A stretch of 43,460 nt of DNA from a virus: positions 1 to 43,460 of IMG/VR virus record IMGVR_UViG_3300036944_000900; one strand, 5' to 3'. The translations under genes were made by a program, and so were the position numbers. Positions 6,429-14,992 of the stretch are shown piece after piece. Every line of letters begins with the position of its first letter. Position 1 is the first letter of the stretch. Below the pieces are notes generated by a model, which saw only the letters and a program-made list of their open reading frames with translations, was not told where the DNA came from and did not search any database.

Positions 6429-6668
6429 ATGTACGATCACGCGTTAGTTTATACTAAGCCAAATTGCCCCCATTGCCGTATGGCAATCAAAGCTTTAGAA
6501 AAAGCAAATATCTCATATGACAAGTTGGTTCTCGATGAAGACTTTACTCGAGAAGAACTGCTAGAGATGATTCCCACAGCTAAAACTTTTCCGCAAATTT
6601 ACCTTTACAATAATAACGTGAAGGTGTATATTGGTGGTAGTGTTGAACTTCTAGAGGAACTACGGTAA
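6429..6668 (+). CDS. Glutaredoxin
   Basis: 79-aa thioredoxin-fold redox protein. Active site CPHC (Cys13, Cys16) and cis-proline motif TFPQI (Pro55), followed by the glutathione-binding style GGSVELLEEL. In T4-like phages it supplies electrons to ribonucleotide reductase, which is not in this window. The start at 6429 is chosen because GAAGGAGAG lies seven bases upstream; upstream in-frame codons lie inside tRNA-Gln. Stop and next start overlap (TAATG). Confidence 0.92.
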   Translation: MYDHALVYTKPNCPHCRMAIKALEKANISYDKLVLDEDFTREELLEMIPTAKTFPQIYLYNNNVKVYIGGSVELLEELR

Positions 6669-6916
6669 TGATTATTTTTGATAATGTAGAAGATGCTCTC
6701 CATGCTGGAGAAGTTGAGGTGAAATTCATCAAGGTTAATGGTGAAGAGCGAGTTATGATTTGCACTCTTGAAGCAAATTATCTAGAGAATAATGTCGGCC
6801 CGGGGTCTGCTCAAGTTCGAGATCGTAATCCAGATGTTCTGGTTGTTTATGATACGGAAAATGCTGGTTGGCGTTCTATGCGTAAGGAAAGCATTCTGGA
6901 GTTTAAAGCACTGTGA
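6668..6916 (+). CDS. DUF2693 family protein
   Basis: 82 aa matching the small phage DUF2693 pattern: early GEVEVKFIKVNGEERVMICTL, then VVYDTENAGWRSMRKESILEF. Likely a small beta-barrel; function unknown. It starts by one-base overlap with glutaredoxin and overlaps the next GTG start. Confidence 0.8.
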   Translation: MIIFDNVEDALHAGEVEVKFIKVNGEERVMICTLEANYLENNVGPGSAQVRDRNPDVLVVYDTENAGWRSMRKESILEFKAL

Positions 6917-7083
6917 AGAGCGAAATTAAATTAAGTCGGTGGGAATATTTCAAGGCAGTTTTAGCCAAACGTCTAGTTTGGTTTGCTTGTATGATTTCAC
7001 CGCTTGCTGTTCTTTCTTTATGTTTAGAGATCGGCCGAGAATATACATCAGCAATTGAATTACAAGAGGATGATGATGAGTGA
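6913..7083 (+). CDS. Small membrane protein, GTG start
   Basis: 56 aa with one hydrophobic segment (res. ~24-42) and an acidic tail ELQEDDDE. It begins at GTG overlapping the upstream stop (GTGA) and ends inside the next gene's start region. Unrecognised. Confidence 0.55.
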   Translation: MKSEIKLSRWEYFKAVLAKRLVWFACMISPLAVLSLCLEIGREYTSAIELQEDDDE

Positions 7084-7465
7084 AGAAAGTTTTGATTATA
7101 TTTCACAGCGCCGAGCAAAGTGGGATGCTTTAACTCCAGAAGATAGACTTGACTACTTTTGTTGTGTATCTGAGCTAATTCTTGAAGCACAAAAGCAAGG
7201 CAGATCTTATCGAGGCACACTGTATGAGGTTTTCGGTTTTGGACCAGAATCATATGTTCTAGCTTTTGATGCTGGTTATATGGATCTTCATAATATGATG
7301 TGGCCAGACCATCTTCCAAGCCAGAATGAACAGCAACTCAAAGAGCGAATTGCTCTACTAGAAGGTAGGCTTATGCATATTGCTAATGCTGCTGCTCCTT
7401 ATGGCTATATTGACAGAATGGCTCGAGAGTTAATTAAGCATGTAGAGGATGTCACACCAGCATGA
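7076..7465 (+). CDS. Hypothetical protein
   Basis: 129 aa beginning MSEESFDYISQRRAKWDAL, largely helical, soluble. Three in-frame ATGs cluster at 7070-7078; 7076 fits the AAGAGGA ribosome site. Its stop overlaps the epimerase ATG (ATGA), so it leads into the sugar cassette. No family recognised. Confidence 0.7.
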   Translation: MSEESFDYISQRRAKWDALTPEDRLDYFCCVSELILEAQKQGRSYRGTLYEVFGFGPESYVLAFDAGYMDLHNMMWPDHLPSQNEQQLKERIALLEGRLMHIANAAAPYGYIDRMARELIKHVEDVTPA

Positions 7466-8448
7466 ATTTTGCAATAACAGGTACATCAGGTTATATCGGA
7501 TCAGTTTTATGCCAACGGTTGCTAGACCTTGGCCATACTGTAGTTTCTGTAGATCATCGACCACTGCCACAACAGCTGCAGGCGGATCACCCAAATCTAA
7601 GACATTTTTATGGAGATTTTAGTGAGACTAATTTCTGCGTAGCTGTGGTAGAATATAATTGTGATCATATTTTTCATCTAGCAGCTCACTCTCTTTTAGG
7701 CCCATCGGTAACAAATCCGATGCCGTATTTCTCAAATAATGCTGGTAATTTAGCTGCTATGTTAGATACGCTAAATCACTTAGGTTGGAAGGGAAATATT
7801 GTATTCTCTTCAACTGCAGCTACTTACGGAGCTCAGAATCATCTGGTGTCTGAATTTGCTCCTACTCGACCAATCAATCCATATGGAAAGTCTAAGCTTC
7901 AGGCTGAACAGATTCTACAATCTGCATACGAAGCTCATGGAATTAAATCTGTCATTTTCAGGTATTTCAATGTAGCCGGTGCTTATAGAAGCAACTCAGG
8001 TAAATATGTCGGCCAACCAAAAGATCAACCTCATATTCTGACTCAGATGTCAAAAGCTGCCTCTGCTGGCTTCAGATTCAAGATCTACGGTGATGACTAT
8101 TCAACTAAAGATGGTACAGGTGTCAGAGATTATGTTCATGTAATGGACGTGGTAGAAGCTCATTTACTTGCTGTTGATAAGCTGTTCAAAGATTCAGTCT
8201 ATAAGTGTCCAGAAGATATGGTTTTTAATCTTGGCTCATCTCACGGCACATCTAATAAAGAATTAGTTGAAACATTTAGGTATATCTCTGGAGTTGATCT
8301 TAAGGTTGAAATTACTCCTCGTAGGCCCGGCGATCCCGACTTTCTAGTTGCAGACTCTACTAAATTCACTCGTTGGACTGGATATGAATTTCCGTATTCC
8401 AACATCAAACAAATCGTATTATCACAGTGGGATTATTTCAATGCCTGA
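7462..8448 (+). CDS. galE: NAD-dependent sugar epimerase (GalE-like)
   Basis: 328-aa extended SDR. Nucleotide-binding GTSGYIG (res. 7-13), active-site SSTAATYG (116-123) and YGKSK (Y141, K145), substrate-side RYFNVAGA, and KIYGDDYSTKDGTGVRDYVHV plus RRPGDPDF, which are typical of UDP-glucose/UDP-hexose 4-epimerases. It interconverts UDP-glucose and UDP-galactose or a related nucleotide sugar in the cytoplasm. First enzyme of a four-gene sugar cassette with overlapping genes. Exact substrate unproven. Confidence 0.88.
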   Translation: MNFAITGTSGYIGSVLCQRLLDLGHTVVSVDHRPLPQQLQADHPNLRHFYGDFSETNFCVAVVEYNCDHIFHLAAHSLLGPSVTNPMPYFSNNAGNLAAMLDTLNHLGWKGNIVFSSTAATYGAQNHLVSEFAPTRPINPYGKSKLQAEQILQSAYEAHGIKSVIFRYFNVAGAYRSNSGKYVGQPKDQPHILTQMSKAASAGFRFKIYGDDYSTKDGTGVRDYVHVMDVVEAHLLAVDKLFKDSVYKCPEDMVFNLGSSHGTSNKELVETFRYISGVDLKVEITPRRPGDPDFLVADSTKFTRWTGYEFPYSNIKQIVLSQWDYFNA

Positions 8449-9457
8449 ACAATATAAGCCATGGGAACGCAATGAGTTAAACAAGAATTCTCAGGGCGGA
8501 ACAGAAAAAATGGTCGAGGGGCTTATTTCTCGACTTGACCCAGATCTTCTTCAGAATTTCCAGATCATTCCGTCTCGAGTTCGTGAACTAAGAGATGACA
8601 AGATTAGACTCTATTGGCTTCATGATCTTCCCGGTGACCCCGAGACAAACCATTTGAAGAACGATTCATCTCGTGACAGATTTCACAAGATCATCTATTG
8701 TGGCAACTGGCAGATGAATCAATATCAATCTCAGCTTGCTATTCCACATGACTCTAAGACTTGTGTTCTAGAAACTGCTATCGAGCCAATCTCAGCTGAT
8801 CTTATTAATAAGTCTTCTGATGAAATTCGGCTAATCTATACCTCAACACCTCAGCGAGGCTTAGAGATTCTAATTCCAGTGTTTGAGGAATTAGCAAAGC
8901 ATCATGATAACATCGTTCTTGATGTATTTTCTTCTTACAAGATTTATGGTTGGGATGGTGCAGATGCTCAGTTTGAACATCTATACGAGAAGTGTCGTCA
9001 ACATCCCAAGATCAACTATCATGGATTTGCTCCAAATGATACCGTTAGAGAATATCTGGGTAAAGCTCATATTCTAGCATATCCTTCTATCTGGCTGGAA
9101 TGCAACAGTAAGTCTCTAATTGAGGCTATGTCAGCTGGTGTTATGTGTGTGCATCCTAATTTTGGTGGTCTACCCGACACGGCTGGTGGAATGACTGTGA
9201 TGTACAACTGGGATCAAGATCTGAATGTGCATGCCAACATCTTCTATCAGATGCTGAATCAGGCTATTGCTTCAGTCAAGAGTGAACAGCCTCAGAATTA
9301 TCTTAATTTCGTAAAGCAGTATGCTGATAATCGATATAATTGGACTAAGGTAGCCTCTCAGTGGGATGTTATGCTTCGTAGTCTGCTTAATCAGTATGAA
9401 GGCGTAGATCTGAAAGTAAGAGACACTTCACAAATTCTAACATTCAAGATTATTTGA
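8441..9457 (+). CDS. GT4-type glycosyltransferase
   Basis: 338 aa from the ATG overlapping the epimerase stop by eight bases. The C-terminal half has the GT-B/GT4 pattern: IYTSTPQRGLEILIPVFEEL, then FAPNDTVREYLGKAHILAYPS, and the donor-binding EAMSAGVMCVHPNFGGLPDT. It would transfer a sugar, possibly the product of its neighbours, to an unknown acceptor (host LPS, phage DNA or virion protein). Confidence 0.85.
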   Translation: MPEQYKPWERNELNKNSQGGTEKMVEGLISRLDPDLLQNFQIIPSRVRELRDDKIRLYWLHDLPGDPETNHLKNDSSRDRFHKIIYCGNWQMNQYQSQLAIPHDSKTCVLETAIEPISADLINKSSDEIRLIYTSTPQRGLEILIPVFEELAKHHDNIVLDVFSSYKIYGWDGADAQFEHLYEKCRQHPKINYHGFAPNDTVREYLGKAHILAYPSIWLECNSKSLIEAMSAGVMCVHPNFGGLPDTAGGMTVMYNWDQDLNVHANIFYQMLNQAIASVKSEQPQNYLNFVKQYADNRYNWTKVASQWDVMLRSLLNQYEGVDLKVRDTSQILTFKII

Positions 9458-9458
9458 T

Positions 9459-10427
9459 ATGATTTTAACAAGAGCACCTCTAAGAACCAGCTTCTTCGGT
9501 GGAGGAAGTGACATCTATTCTCACTATTCTCGACATGGTGGAGCTGTTCTATCTGCCGCCATTGACAAATACATGTACGTAGCGGTAAATCAAACTGTAC
9601 ACAATTACATTCGACTTTCATATTCAGAAGTAGAAACTGTTAAAACACCAGAAGAACTGGAGCACGACATTGCTAGGAATATTCTTAAGAGTTCTAGATA
9701 TAGGCCTACTACTGGAATTGAGATTTCTTCATTCGCTGACATTCCAACTGCTGGTACTGGATTAGGTTCATCATCAACATATGCATGTGCTCTCCTTAAA
9801 GCTCTGAACCCAACTCTGGGAAAGTATGATTTAGCAAATGAAGCCGCATACATAGAAATCAATCTATGTGGATCGCCAATCGGCCTTCAAGATCAATACG
9901 CAGCTTCATATGGTGGATTCAATTATATTCAATTCAATGAAGATGATTCAGTAGAAGTTACGCCAATCACGACTGATACTAAACTTCTACAAGATAATTT
10001 GTTTTTGTATTACATCGGTATCAAAAGATCTGCTAATTCTATTCTAAGCGATCAAGCCAAGCGTGCAGCATCTAATGTTGATTTGCTAAATAGTATGGTA
10101 GATCAGGCCAAGCTTGGTTTACAATATGTGGTTCAGGCTAGATATCATGACTTCGGAGCTCTGATGAATGAGGCGTGGCAAGCTAAGAAGTGTCTGACAC
10201 CTCTAATTAGCAATGATATTGTAGACGAATACTATAAGCAAGCTATCAACAGTGGAGCTCTTGGTGGTAAGTTGCTTGGTGCTGGCGGAGGTGGTTACAT
10301 GATGTTCTATGTTCCACCTGAAAATCAAGATCAATTCAAGAGAAGCATGGCTTTATATGATGATCTAACTCCAGTTTCATTCTCATTTTCTCCTACAGGA
10401 ACAGAGGTTCTTTATGACTCACGCTAA
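9459..10427 (+). CDS. hddA: D-glycero-D-manno-heptose 7-phosphate kinase-like GHMP kinase
   Basis: 322 aa. GHMP motif 1 RAPLRTSFFGGGSD (res. 5-18), phosphate-binding IPTAGTGLGSSST (95-107) and motif 3 KLLGAGGGGYMMF (271-283). It most resembles HddA, which phosphorylates heptose 7-phosphate at C1 in GDP-D-glycero-D-manno-heptose synthesis; L-fucokinase-like enzymes are the main alternative. Adjacent gmhA supports heptose. Two bases after the glycosyltransferase. Confidence 0.85.
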   Translation: MILTRAPLRTSFFGGGSDIYSHYSRHGGAVLSAAIDKYMYVAVNQTVHNYIRLSYSEVETVKTPEELEHDIARNILKSSRYRPTTGIEISSFADIPTAGTGLGSSSTYACALLKALNPTLGKYDLANEAAYIEINLCGSPIGLQDQYAASYGGFNYIQFNEDDSVEVTPITTDTKLLQDNLFLYYIGIKRSANSILSDQAKRAASNVDLLNSMVDQAKLGLQYVVQARYHDFGALMNEAWQAKKCLTPLISNDIVDEYYKQAINSGALGGKLLGAGGGGYMMFYVPPENQDQFKRSMALYDDLTPVSFSFSPTGTEVLYDSR

Positions 10428-11025
10428 CTTCTTCAATGATTATATCAGAGATCTTAATGCAGCTCTATTGAGTGTAGACCAGGCTGAGATTGCCAAAGCA
10501 ATACGCCTGATTAAAGCTACAACTAAACCAAGACGCGGTCTTCTGGGTTATAATGTTCCCAATAAAATCTATGTCTGTGGAAACGGTGGATCTGCTGCAA
10601 TTGCTGAACATCTGACTTGTGATTGCTTAAAGGGGATTAGAGAAACATCAGAGCAGAGCATTAAGCCTAAAGTAATTTCTCTTTCTTCTAATCTCCCTCT
10701 CATTACGGCTATTGCTAATGATCTTGGTTATGAAAACGTTTATTCGTATCAGTTAGAATCTATTATAGAGCCGGGTGATGTTGTTATTGCTATTTCTTCA
10801 TCTGGTAATTCTAGAAACATTATTAACGCCCTGGAAGTCGTTAGAAGAAGAGGCGGAGGAATAATCACTCTTACCGGCTTTGATGAATATAATCTGGCTA
10901 ACACATTTGAGACAATATCTCAGGCAGATGCCAGGATTCACGTTAAGTCCCACAACTATGGGATCGTAGAAGACGCTCATCAAGCCGTGATGCATATGAT
11001 TGCACAATATGCTGGTGTACATTAA
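10414..11025 (+). CDS. gmhA: Sedoheptulose 7-phosphate isomerase (SIS domain)
   Basis: 203 aa. SIS-fold motifs VCGNGGSAAIAEHL (54-67) and AISSSGNSRNI (126-136) and a C-terminal IVEDAHQAVMHM typical of GmhA. It converts sedoheptulose 7-phosphate to D-glycero-manno-heptose 7-phosphate, feeding HddA. It overlaps hddA by 14 bases. Its last codons overlap the -35 of the next promoter. Confidence 0.87.
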   Translation: MTHANFFNDYIRDLNAALLSVDQAEIAKAIRLIKATTKPRRGLLGYNVPNKIYVCGNGGSAAIAEHLTCDCLKGIRETSEQSIKPKVISLSSNLPLITAIANDLGYENVYSYQLESIIEPGDVVIAISSSGNSRNIINALEVVRRRGGGIITLTGFDEYNLANTFETISQADARIHVKSHNYGIVEDAHQAVMHMIAQYAGVH

Positions 11026-11043
11026 TTCATTATATGATATTAT
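11019..11043 (+). promoter_or_regulatory. Early-type promoter, copy 2
   Basis: ACATTAATTC (11019-11028), 6 nt, TGATATTAT (11035-11043). The -35 block is embedded in the end of gmhA. Drives the gene at 11073. Confidence 0.6.
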
Positions 11044-11072
11044 TGACTTAATAACTAATTTGGATAACTATT

Positions 11073-12224
11073 ATGGCATCAGCGCTTAAAAAGATTTCAT
11101 CTAAGCCGGACAAGAATGCAAAGAAGATTGCTCAGCGAGCAAAGTTTGCAGCCGGCATCGACAAGTTCATTGGTCCAGAGCCTCGTCCAGAAGATATTCA
11201 AAAAGAGTCTGGGATTGCTATGGCTCTGAGCTGGTACAACTATAATTATAATGTGAAAGACATGATTCCGTGGATTGTTCAATTCATGGAAGCTACTAAC
11301 TATTCTGCTGCACAGATTGCTCTGTTTAAGAGTGCACCCGACTGGCGGACTCCTATGTCTGCTGGATCTATTGCTAGAATCATTAATCAAGGTGGAACTC
11401 TGCCTCAAGACTATATTGATCGTTGTCATGCAAACATTGATGCAACCATCTCTTGGGCCGATAATCAAAAAGCATTGACATCAAAGCCTAAATCTACTTT
11501 AACCGTATCAGATCGAGTTAAAGAGAAAGTAAATGCTATGCTTGGTGACTTCGAAGAAGAGATTGATAATTTCATCTCGAATGGATATTCTTCTACGTTT
11601 GATCCGTATGCCTATATGAAGAAGAATGAAATCAAGGCAGGCCAATCATTAAGCATTGCTGAATTCTATAAGCCTCTGCGTGATCAGTTGGTTGAAGCTA
11701 TTGCTGGTAAGGATGCTCAACTCAAAGAAGCATACTCCAAAGTGACTAAAGCAAATCTCAAGAAGTATCTTGAATTTGTAGAGTCTTTCATCAGCAATTC
11801 TGAAGCTGCTGCTCAAGTCACTAAGACTATTCGCAAAGCTAGGAAGCCGAAAGTTAAGTCTGCTGCTCAGCTGACTGATAAGATGAATTTCCTTGCCGAG
11901 AGCGCTCAATATAAGATTGCCTCCGTTGATCCTTCTAAGATCATTGGTGCTCAAACTCTAGTAGTGGTAAACACTAAATATAAGAAGTTAGGCATGTATG
12001 TGGCTTCTTCACCTGAAGGCCTATCTGTTCGAGGCAGCACCATTGTTGGATTTGACGAGACTAAGTCTATCAACAAGACAATGAGAAAGCCGGAGCAGAT
12101 CATTCCGTCTGTAGTGCAAAGCGGAAAGCTAGCACTTAAGAAGGTCTGGGAAGGCATTAAGACTGCTGAATCTCCCCTAACTGGTCGTATCAACAAAGAA
12201 ACCATTCTGCTTAGGGTATTTTAA
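11073..12224 (+). CDS. Conserved hypothetical T4-like phage protein
   Basis: 383 aa, lysine-rich N terminus (~KKISSKPDKNAKKIAQRAK), long helical middle, and a C-terminal segment VNTKYKKLGMYVASSPEGL followed by RGSTIVGFDE that reads like a family found in marine T4-like phages. Position before rnh suggests a replication/recombination or virion role, but nothing in the sequence proves either. Confidence 0.75.
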   Translation: MASALKKISSKPDKNAKKIAQRAKFAAGIDKFIGPEPRPEDIQKESGIAMALSWYNYNYNVKDMIPWIVQFMEATNYSAAQIALFKSAPDWRTPMSAGSIARIINQGGTLPQDYIDRCHANIDATISWADNQKALTSKPKSTLTVSDRVKEKVNAMLGDFEEEIDNFISNGYSSTFDPYAYMKKNEIKAGQSLSIAEFYKPLRDQLVEAIAGKDAQLKEAYSKVTKANLKKYLEFVESFISNSEAAAQVTKTIRKARKPKVKSAAQLTDKMNFLAESAQYKIASVDPSKIIGAQTLVVVNTKYKKLGMYVASSPEGLSVRGSTIVGFDETKSINKTMRKPEQIIPSVVQSGKLALKKVWEGIKTAESPLTGRINKETILLRVF

Positions 12225-12565
12225 TGAGTGATGAAGTCTCCAACGTAATCCCGTTTCCTAAAGCCTCAGAGCTTCCAACAAATTTAGAAGAAGTTGGATT
12301 AGCTCTCCATGCAGTTCAAGAATTATATCTAGAGCAAATTTCAGCTGAAGTTTCTGGAGATGTGTTTACTAGACTGATAAACATGGGATATGATATCTCT
12401 GATGAATCATATTTACGAGACACCATTCTAGTCGTAGAATCTATTAAATCTCTTCTTATGAGAGTGAATGGTAAAACTTATCCTCTGCAGAGTATTTCTG
12501 ATTCAATGATCATTGAAGACGAAGACGGCTTTGTTCTGGATGACGAAGATCTAATTGACATTTAA
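12224..12565 (+). CDS. Acidic hypothetical protein
   Basis: 113 aa, strongly acidic C terminus (EDEDGFVLDDEDLIDI). Starts by one-base overlap (TAATG) with the preceding gene, so probably a partner of it. Unrecognised. Confidence 0.7.
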   Translation: MSDEVSNVIPFPKASELPTNLEEVGLALHAVQELYLEQISAEVSGDVFTRLINMGYDISDESYLRDTILVVESIKSLLMRVNGKTYPLQSISDSMIIEDEDGFVLDDEDLIDI

Positions 12566-12582
12566 TTAAACTGATATATAAT
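12555..12582 (+). promoter_or_regulatory. Promoter of rnh
   Basis: TTGACA (12555-12560), 16-bp spacer, TATAAT (12577-12582), with an extended TGA before the -10. The -35 overlaps the end of the upstream gene. Confidence 0.65.
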
Positions 12583-12612
12583 TATATCATAGCTTGAGAT
12601 TTGGAATTTTAC

Positions 12613-13461
12613 ATGATACTAATGGATTTAAGTCAGGTGATGATTGCTACACTCATGGTGCAGCTTGGTAATCACACAAATGCTGAGGTGGATGAAAATA
12701 TTCTTCGCCATATGACTCTCAATAGCATTCGAGCTAATAAGGTTAAGTTCACTCCTGAATACGGAGAGCTTATCATCTGCGCTGACTCTAAGCACTCGTG
12801 GCGCAAGGACGCATTCCCATATTACAAAGCTAATCGTAGCGAAGATCGTTCCAAGTCAGAATTGAATTGGTCACAGATCTTTAGTGCTCTGAATAATATT
12901 CGCGATGAGCTGAAAGAGTATTTCCCTTATCGAGTTATTCAGGTCGAGCATGCTGAGGCCGACGACATCATCGGCGTTTTAGCTAAAGAATACTCTCATA
13001 GCCAGAATGTTCTTATTCTGAGCGGTGATAAGGACTTTCAGCAGCTTCAGAAGTACCCAAATATCAAGCAGTATAGCCCTACTCTCAAGAAGTATCTTAA
13101 GTGTGAAAACCCTGAAAAGTTCTTGAAGGAGCATATCATTCGTGGTGACCGCGGCGATGGCGTTCCCAATTTCCTTAGTGCTGACGACTCTCTGGTTCTT
13201 AAGATCAGGCAAAAGTCTATCTCAGAAAAGAAGCTTGCAGCTTGGGTAGATGCTAATCCTTTTGAATTCTGTAATGAGTCTATGCTTCGTGGTTATAAGC
13301 GTAACGAGATTCTGGTAAATCTAGATTACACTCCTGCTGATATGCAGAAGGCTATCATTGCCGAATACGAAGCTCAGGCTAATCAAACACGATCAAAAAT
13401 GATGACCTACTTTATCGAAAAGAGGTTAAAGAATCTCATGGAGCAAATCGGTGACTTCTGA
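12613..13461 (+). CDS. rnh: RNase H / FEN-family 5'-3' exonuclease (T4 Rnh-like)
   Basis: 282 aa from the ATG; an in-frame TTG four codons upstream is less likely. The metal-binding acidic residues of the FEN/PIN fold are visible: MDLSQ near the start, ICADSKHSWRKDAFPYYK, HAEADDIIG and ILSGDKDFQQL. It removes RNA primers from Okazaki fragments together with gp32. Its own promoter lies at 12555. Confidence 0.9.
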   Translation: MILMDLSQVMIATLMVQLGNHTNAEVDENILRHMTLNSIRANKVKFTPEYGELIICADSKHSWRKDAFPYYKANRSEDRSKSELNWSQIFSALNNIRDELKEYFPYRVIQVEHAEADDIIGVLAKEYSHSQNVLILSGDKDFQQLQKYPNIKQYSPTLKKYLKCENPEKFLKEHIIRGDRGDGVPNFLSADDSLVLKIRQKSISEKKLAAWVDANPFEFCNESMLRGYKRNEILVNLDYTPADMQKAIIAEYEAQANQTRSKMMTYFIEKRLKNLMEQIGDF

Positions 13462-13603
13462 TATTACAATTGCTGCTACTATCTGGCATGCTTTATATCC
13501 ACATTTGACTTTTTATGATATTAAATACATCAATAGTGATAAATATAGACGCATGCTAAATGTAGTCAAAGAATTAAGAGAAAAAGGAATTATTAATGGC
13601 TAG
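13451..13603 (+). CDS. Small hypothetical protein, GTG start
   Basis: 50 aa starting at GTG with GGAG eight bases before, overlapping the rnh stop and running eight bases into the next gene. Coding nature is supported only by context and spacing. Confidence 0.45.
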   Translation: MTSDITIAATIWHALYPHLTFYDIKYINSDKYRRMLNVVKELREKGIING

Positions 13604-14246
13604 ACCCGGAATTGCCGAAATCCTTAGAAAGATTTCAGAGCTACCCACACCGCAAGAACGACAAGACGCTCTTGGATTTGGTGCATCTAATCAAGTTTTG
13701 GTTGGAACATTGAGATTAATTTTCGATCCTAGCATCGAGTTTGTTCTACCTCCGGGTGAACCACCTTACACTCCGGCAACAGCTCTTGATCTAGAGTCTA
13801 GCTATTATCAGGCATTCAATCGAATGTATCTGTTTGTCAAAGGCGGCAATGATAACTTACATAAGCTCAAGCGAGAAGCACTCTTCGTGCAGATGCTAGA
13901 GTCTGTTACACCCGAAGATGCTAAAATGATTATCGCCATGAAAGACAAGAAGTCTCTCTGGAAGAATATCACCTACGAATTAGTTTACAATACTTTCCCT
14001 GGTTTGCTTCCTCCTCCAGAAGAAGCAGCAAAGATGTTTAAGCAAGTAGAAGAAGTTGAAAAGAAAGAGGCAAAGAAAACCAACTATAAACTAAGCGCGG
14101 AGGACCTCGAAAGAGCCTGTCCTTTTGGTTGCGTCTCAGTTGGTGGAAAAGCTTTCTACGGAAAGGGTCCTCTGATGATTCATCTTAAGTCTAAGCATGC
14201 TTACACACCAGAACAAATCGAAGCCTTCAAGGCCGAGAACTATTAA
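13596..14246 (+). CDS. DUF6433 family protein
   Basis: 216 aa. Contains TLRLIFDPSIEFVLPPGEPPY and LHKLKREALFVQMLESVTPEDAKMI, typical of a conserved T4-like phage family. A C-terminal CPFGC...H...H pattern (res. ~171-201: CPFGCVSVGGKAF, HLKSKH) could bind zinc. Function not established. AAAAAGGAA ribosome site. Confidence 0.8.
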   Translation: MARPGIAEILRKISELPTPQERQDALGFGASNQVLVGTLRLIFDPSIEFVLPPGEPPYTPATALDLESSYYQAFNRMYLFVKGGNDNLHKLKREALFVQMLESVTPEDAKMIIAMKDKKSLWKNITYELVYNTFPGLLPPPEEAAKMFKQVEEVEKKEAKKTNYKLSAEDLERACPFGCVSVGGKAFYGKGPLMIHLKSKHAYTPEQIEAFKAENY

Positions 14247-14269
14247 TCTCTAAAAGGAAAATTGAAACT

Positions 14270-14431
14270 ATGAGTAAGACCCGTCGCAACTATGCCGAAG
14301 AATATTTTGACGATGAAGAATATGGTATGGATATTGACGAATATCGTCGTAAAAAGAACGAGCGGCGATTCAATAAGTCTCTGAAGAATATGGATCTGGA
14401 AGATCTATTGCATTATGACGATGACGAATGA
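14270..14431 (+). CDS. Small charged protein
   Basis: 53 aa, alternating acidic (EEYFDDEEYGMDIDEY) and basic (RRKKNERRFNK) stretches. Excellent ribosome site AAAAGGAAAA. Similar tiny charged proteins sit at this place in other T4-like genomes; no function assigned. Confidence 0.65.
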   Translation: MSKTRRNYAEEYFDDEEYGMDIDEYRRKKNERRFNKSLKNMDLEDLLHYDDDE

Positions 14432-14432
14432 C

Positions 14433-14440
14433 GATAAATA
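14433..14440 (+). promoter_or_regulatory. Possible late promoter (GATAAATA)
   Basis: NATAAATA motif 26 nt before the ATG of the SpeD-like gene. Confidence 0.4.
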
Positions 14441-14465
14441 GTTTCTTTTAGAGGAGTTTACATGA

Positions 14466-14834
14466 ATGTCATACTGGGGGTACCACGCAATATTTGATTG
14501 CGCAAATTGTGATTTTGCTTCTATTACCAATCCCGATGTTTTGAAAGAATGGGTTGAAGCTTTAGTAGAAGAAATCGAAATGGTTCCATATGGAGATCCT
14601 CAGATTATTCATTTTGGTCATAACGAAGAGCATCTAGCTGGCTGGACAGTTCTTCAATTCATTGAGACGAGCAACATCATGGCACATTTCTGTGATAATT
14701 CAAGAGAAGCATACATTGATGTGTTTTCGTGCAAGCCATTCAGTGTTGAAATAGCATTGGAAGTTATCAGCAGATTCTTCCATCCAACGAAGATCAGAAC
14801 TACTTTTCTGACTCGGCAGGCAGATACTATCTAA
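14466..14834 (+). CDS. SpeD-like protein (AdoMet decarboxylase-related)
   Basis: 122 aa. WGYHAIFDCANCDF at the N terminus, then VPYGDPQIIHFG, FIETSNIMAHF (65-75) and YIDVFSCK (83-90) follow the order of the S-adenosylmethionine decarboxylase fold. Bacterial SpeD self-cleaves at ESH before ISIH to make its pyruvoyl group. Here that site reads ETSNIMAH, with no E-S-H triad, as in other phage SpeD-like proteins. Catalytic activity is therefore doubtful. Ribosome site AGAGGAG. Confidence 0.78.
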   Translation: MSYWGYHAIFDCANCDFASITNPDVLKEWVEALVEEIEMVPYGDPQIIHFGHNEEHLAGWTVLQFIETSNIMAHFCDNSREAYIDVFSCKPFSVEIALEVISRFFHPTKIRTTFLTRQADTI

Positions 14835-14865
14835 TGTTTTCGCCTCTAGTAACATCTCTGATTAG

Positions 14866-14897
14866 CGACCTATTCCAGAATAGAATAGGTCGTTTTT
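14866..14897 (+). terminator. Rho-independent terminator
   Basis: Perfect 10-bp stem CGACCTATTC/GAATAGGTCG, 7-nt loop, then TTTTT. It closes the SpeD-like transcript. Confidence 0.85.
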
Positions 14898-14963
14898 CTA
14901 TACCTGGAGTTGCTAGAGGTTGGAAAAATTCTGATAATAGTCATACGATAGAATGGCTAAAAT

Positions 14964-14971
14964 CATAAATA
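14964..14971 (+). promoter_or_regulatory. Possible late promoter (CATAAATA)
   Basis: NATAAATA motif 22 nt before the ATG at 14993, directly after a terminator, so an independent start of transcription is needed here. Confidence 0.45.
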
Positions 14972-14992
14972 ACTAGTGAGCAAGGAGTATCA

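Noticed and set aside
14834-14968. 44-codon frame starting by TAATG overlap after the SpeD-like gene
   Set aside because: A strong terminator (14866-14897) lies inside it, so the hairpin is the better explanation.
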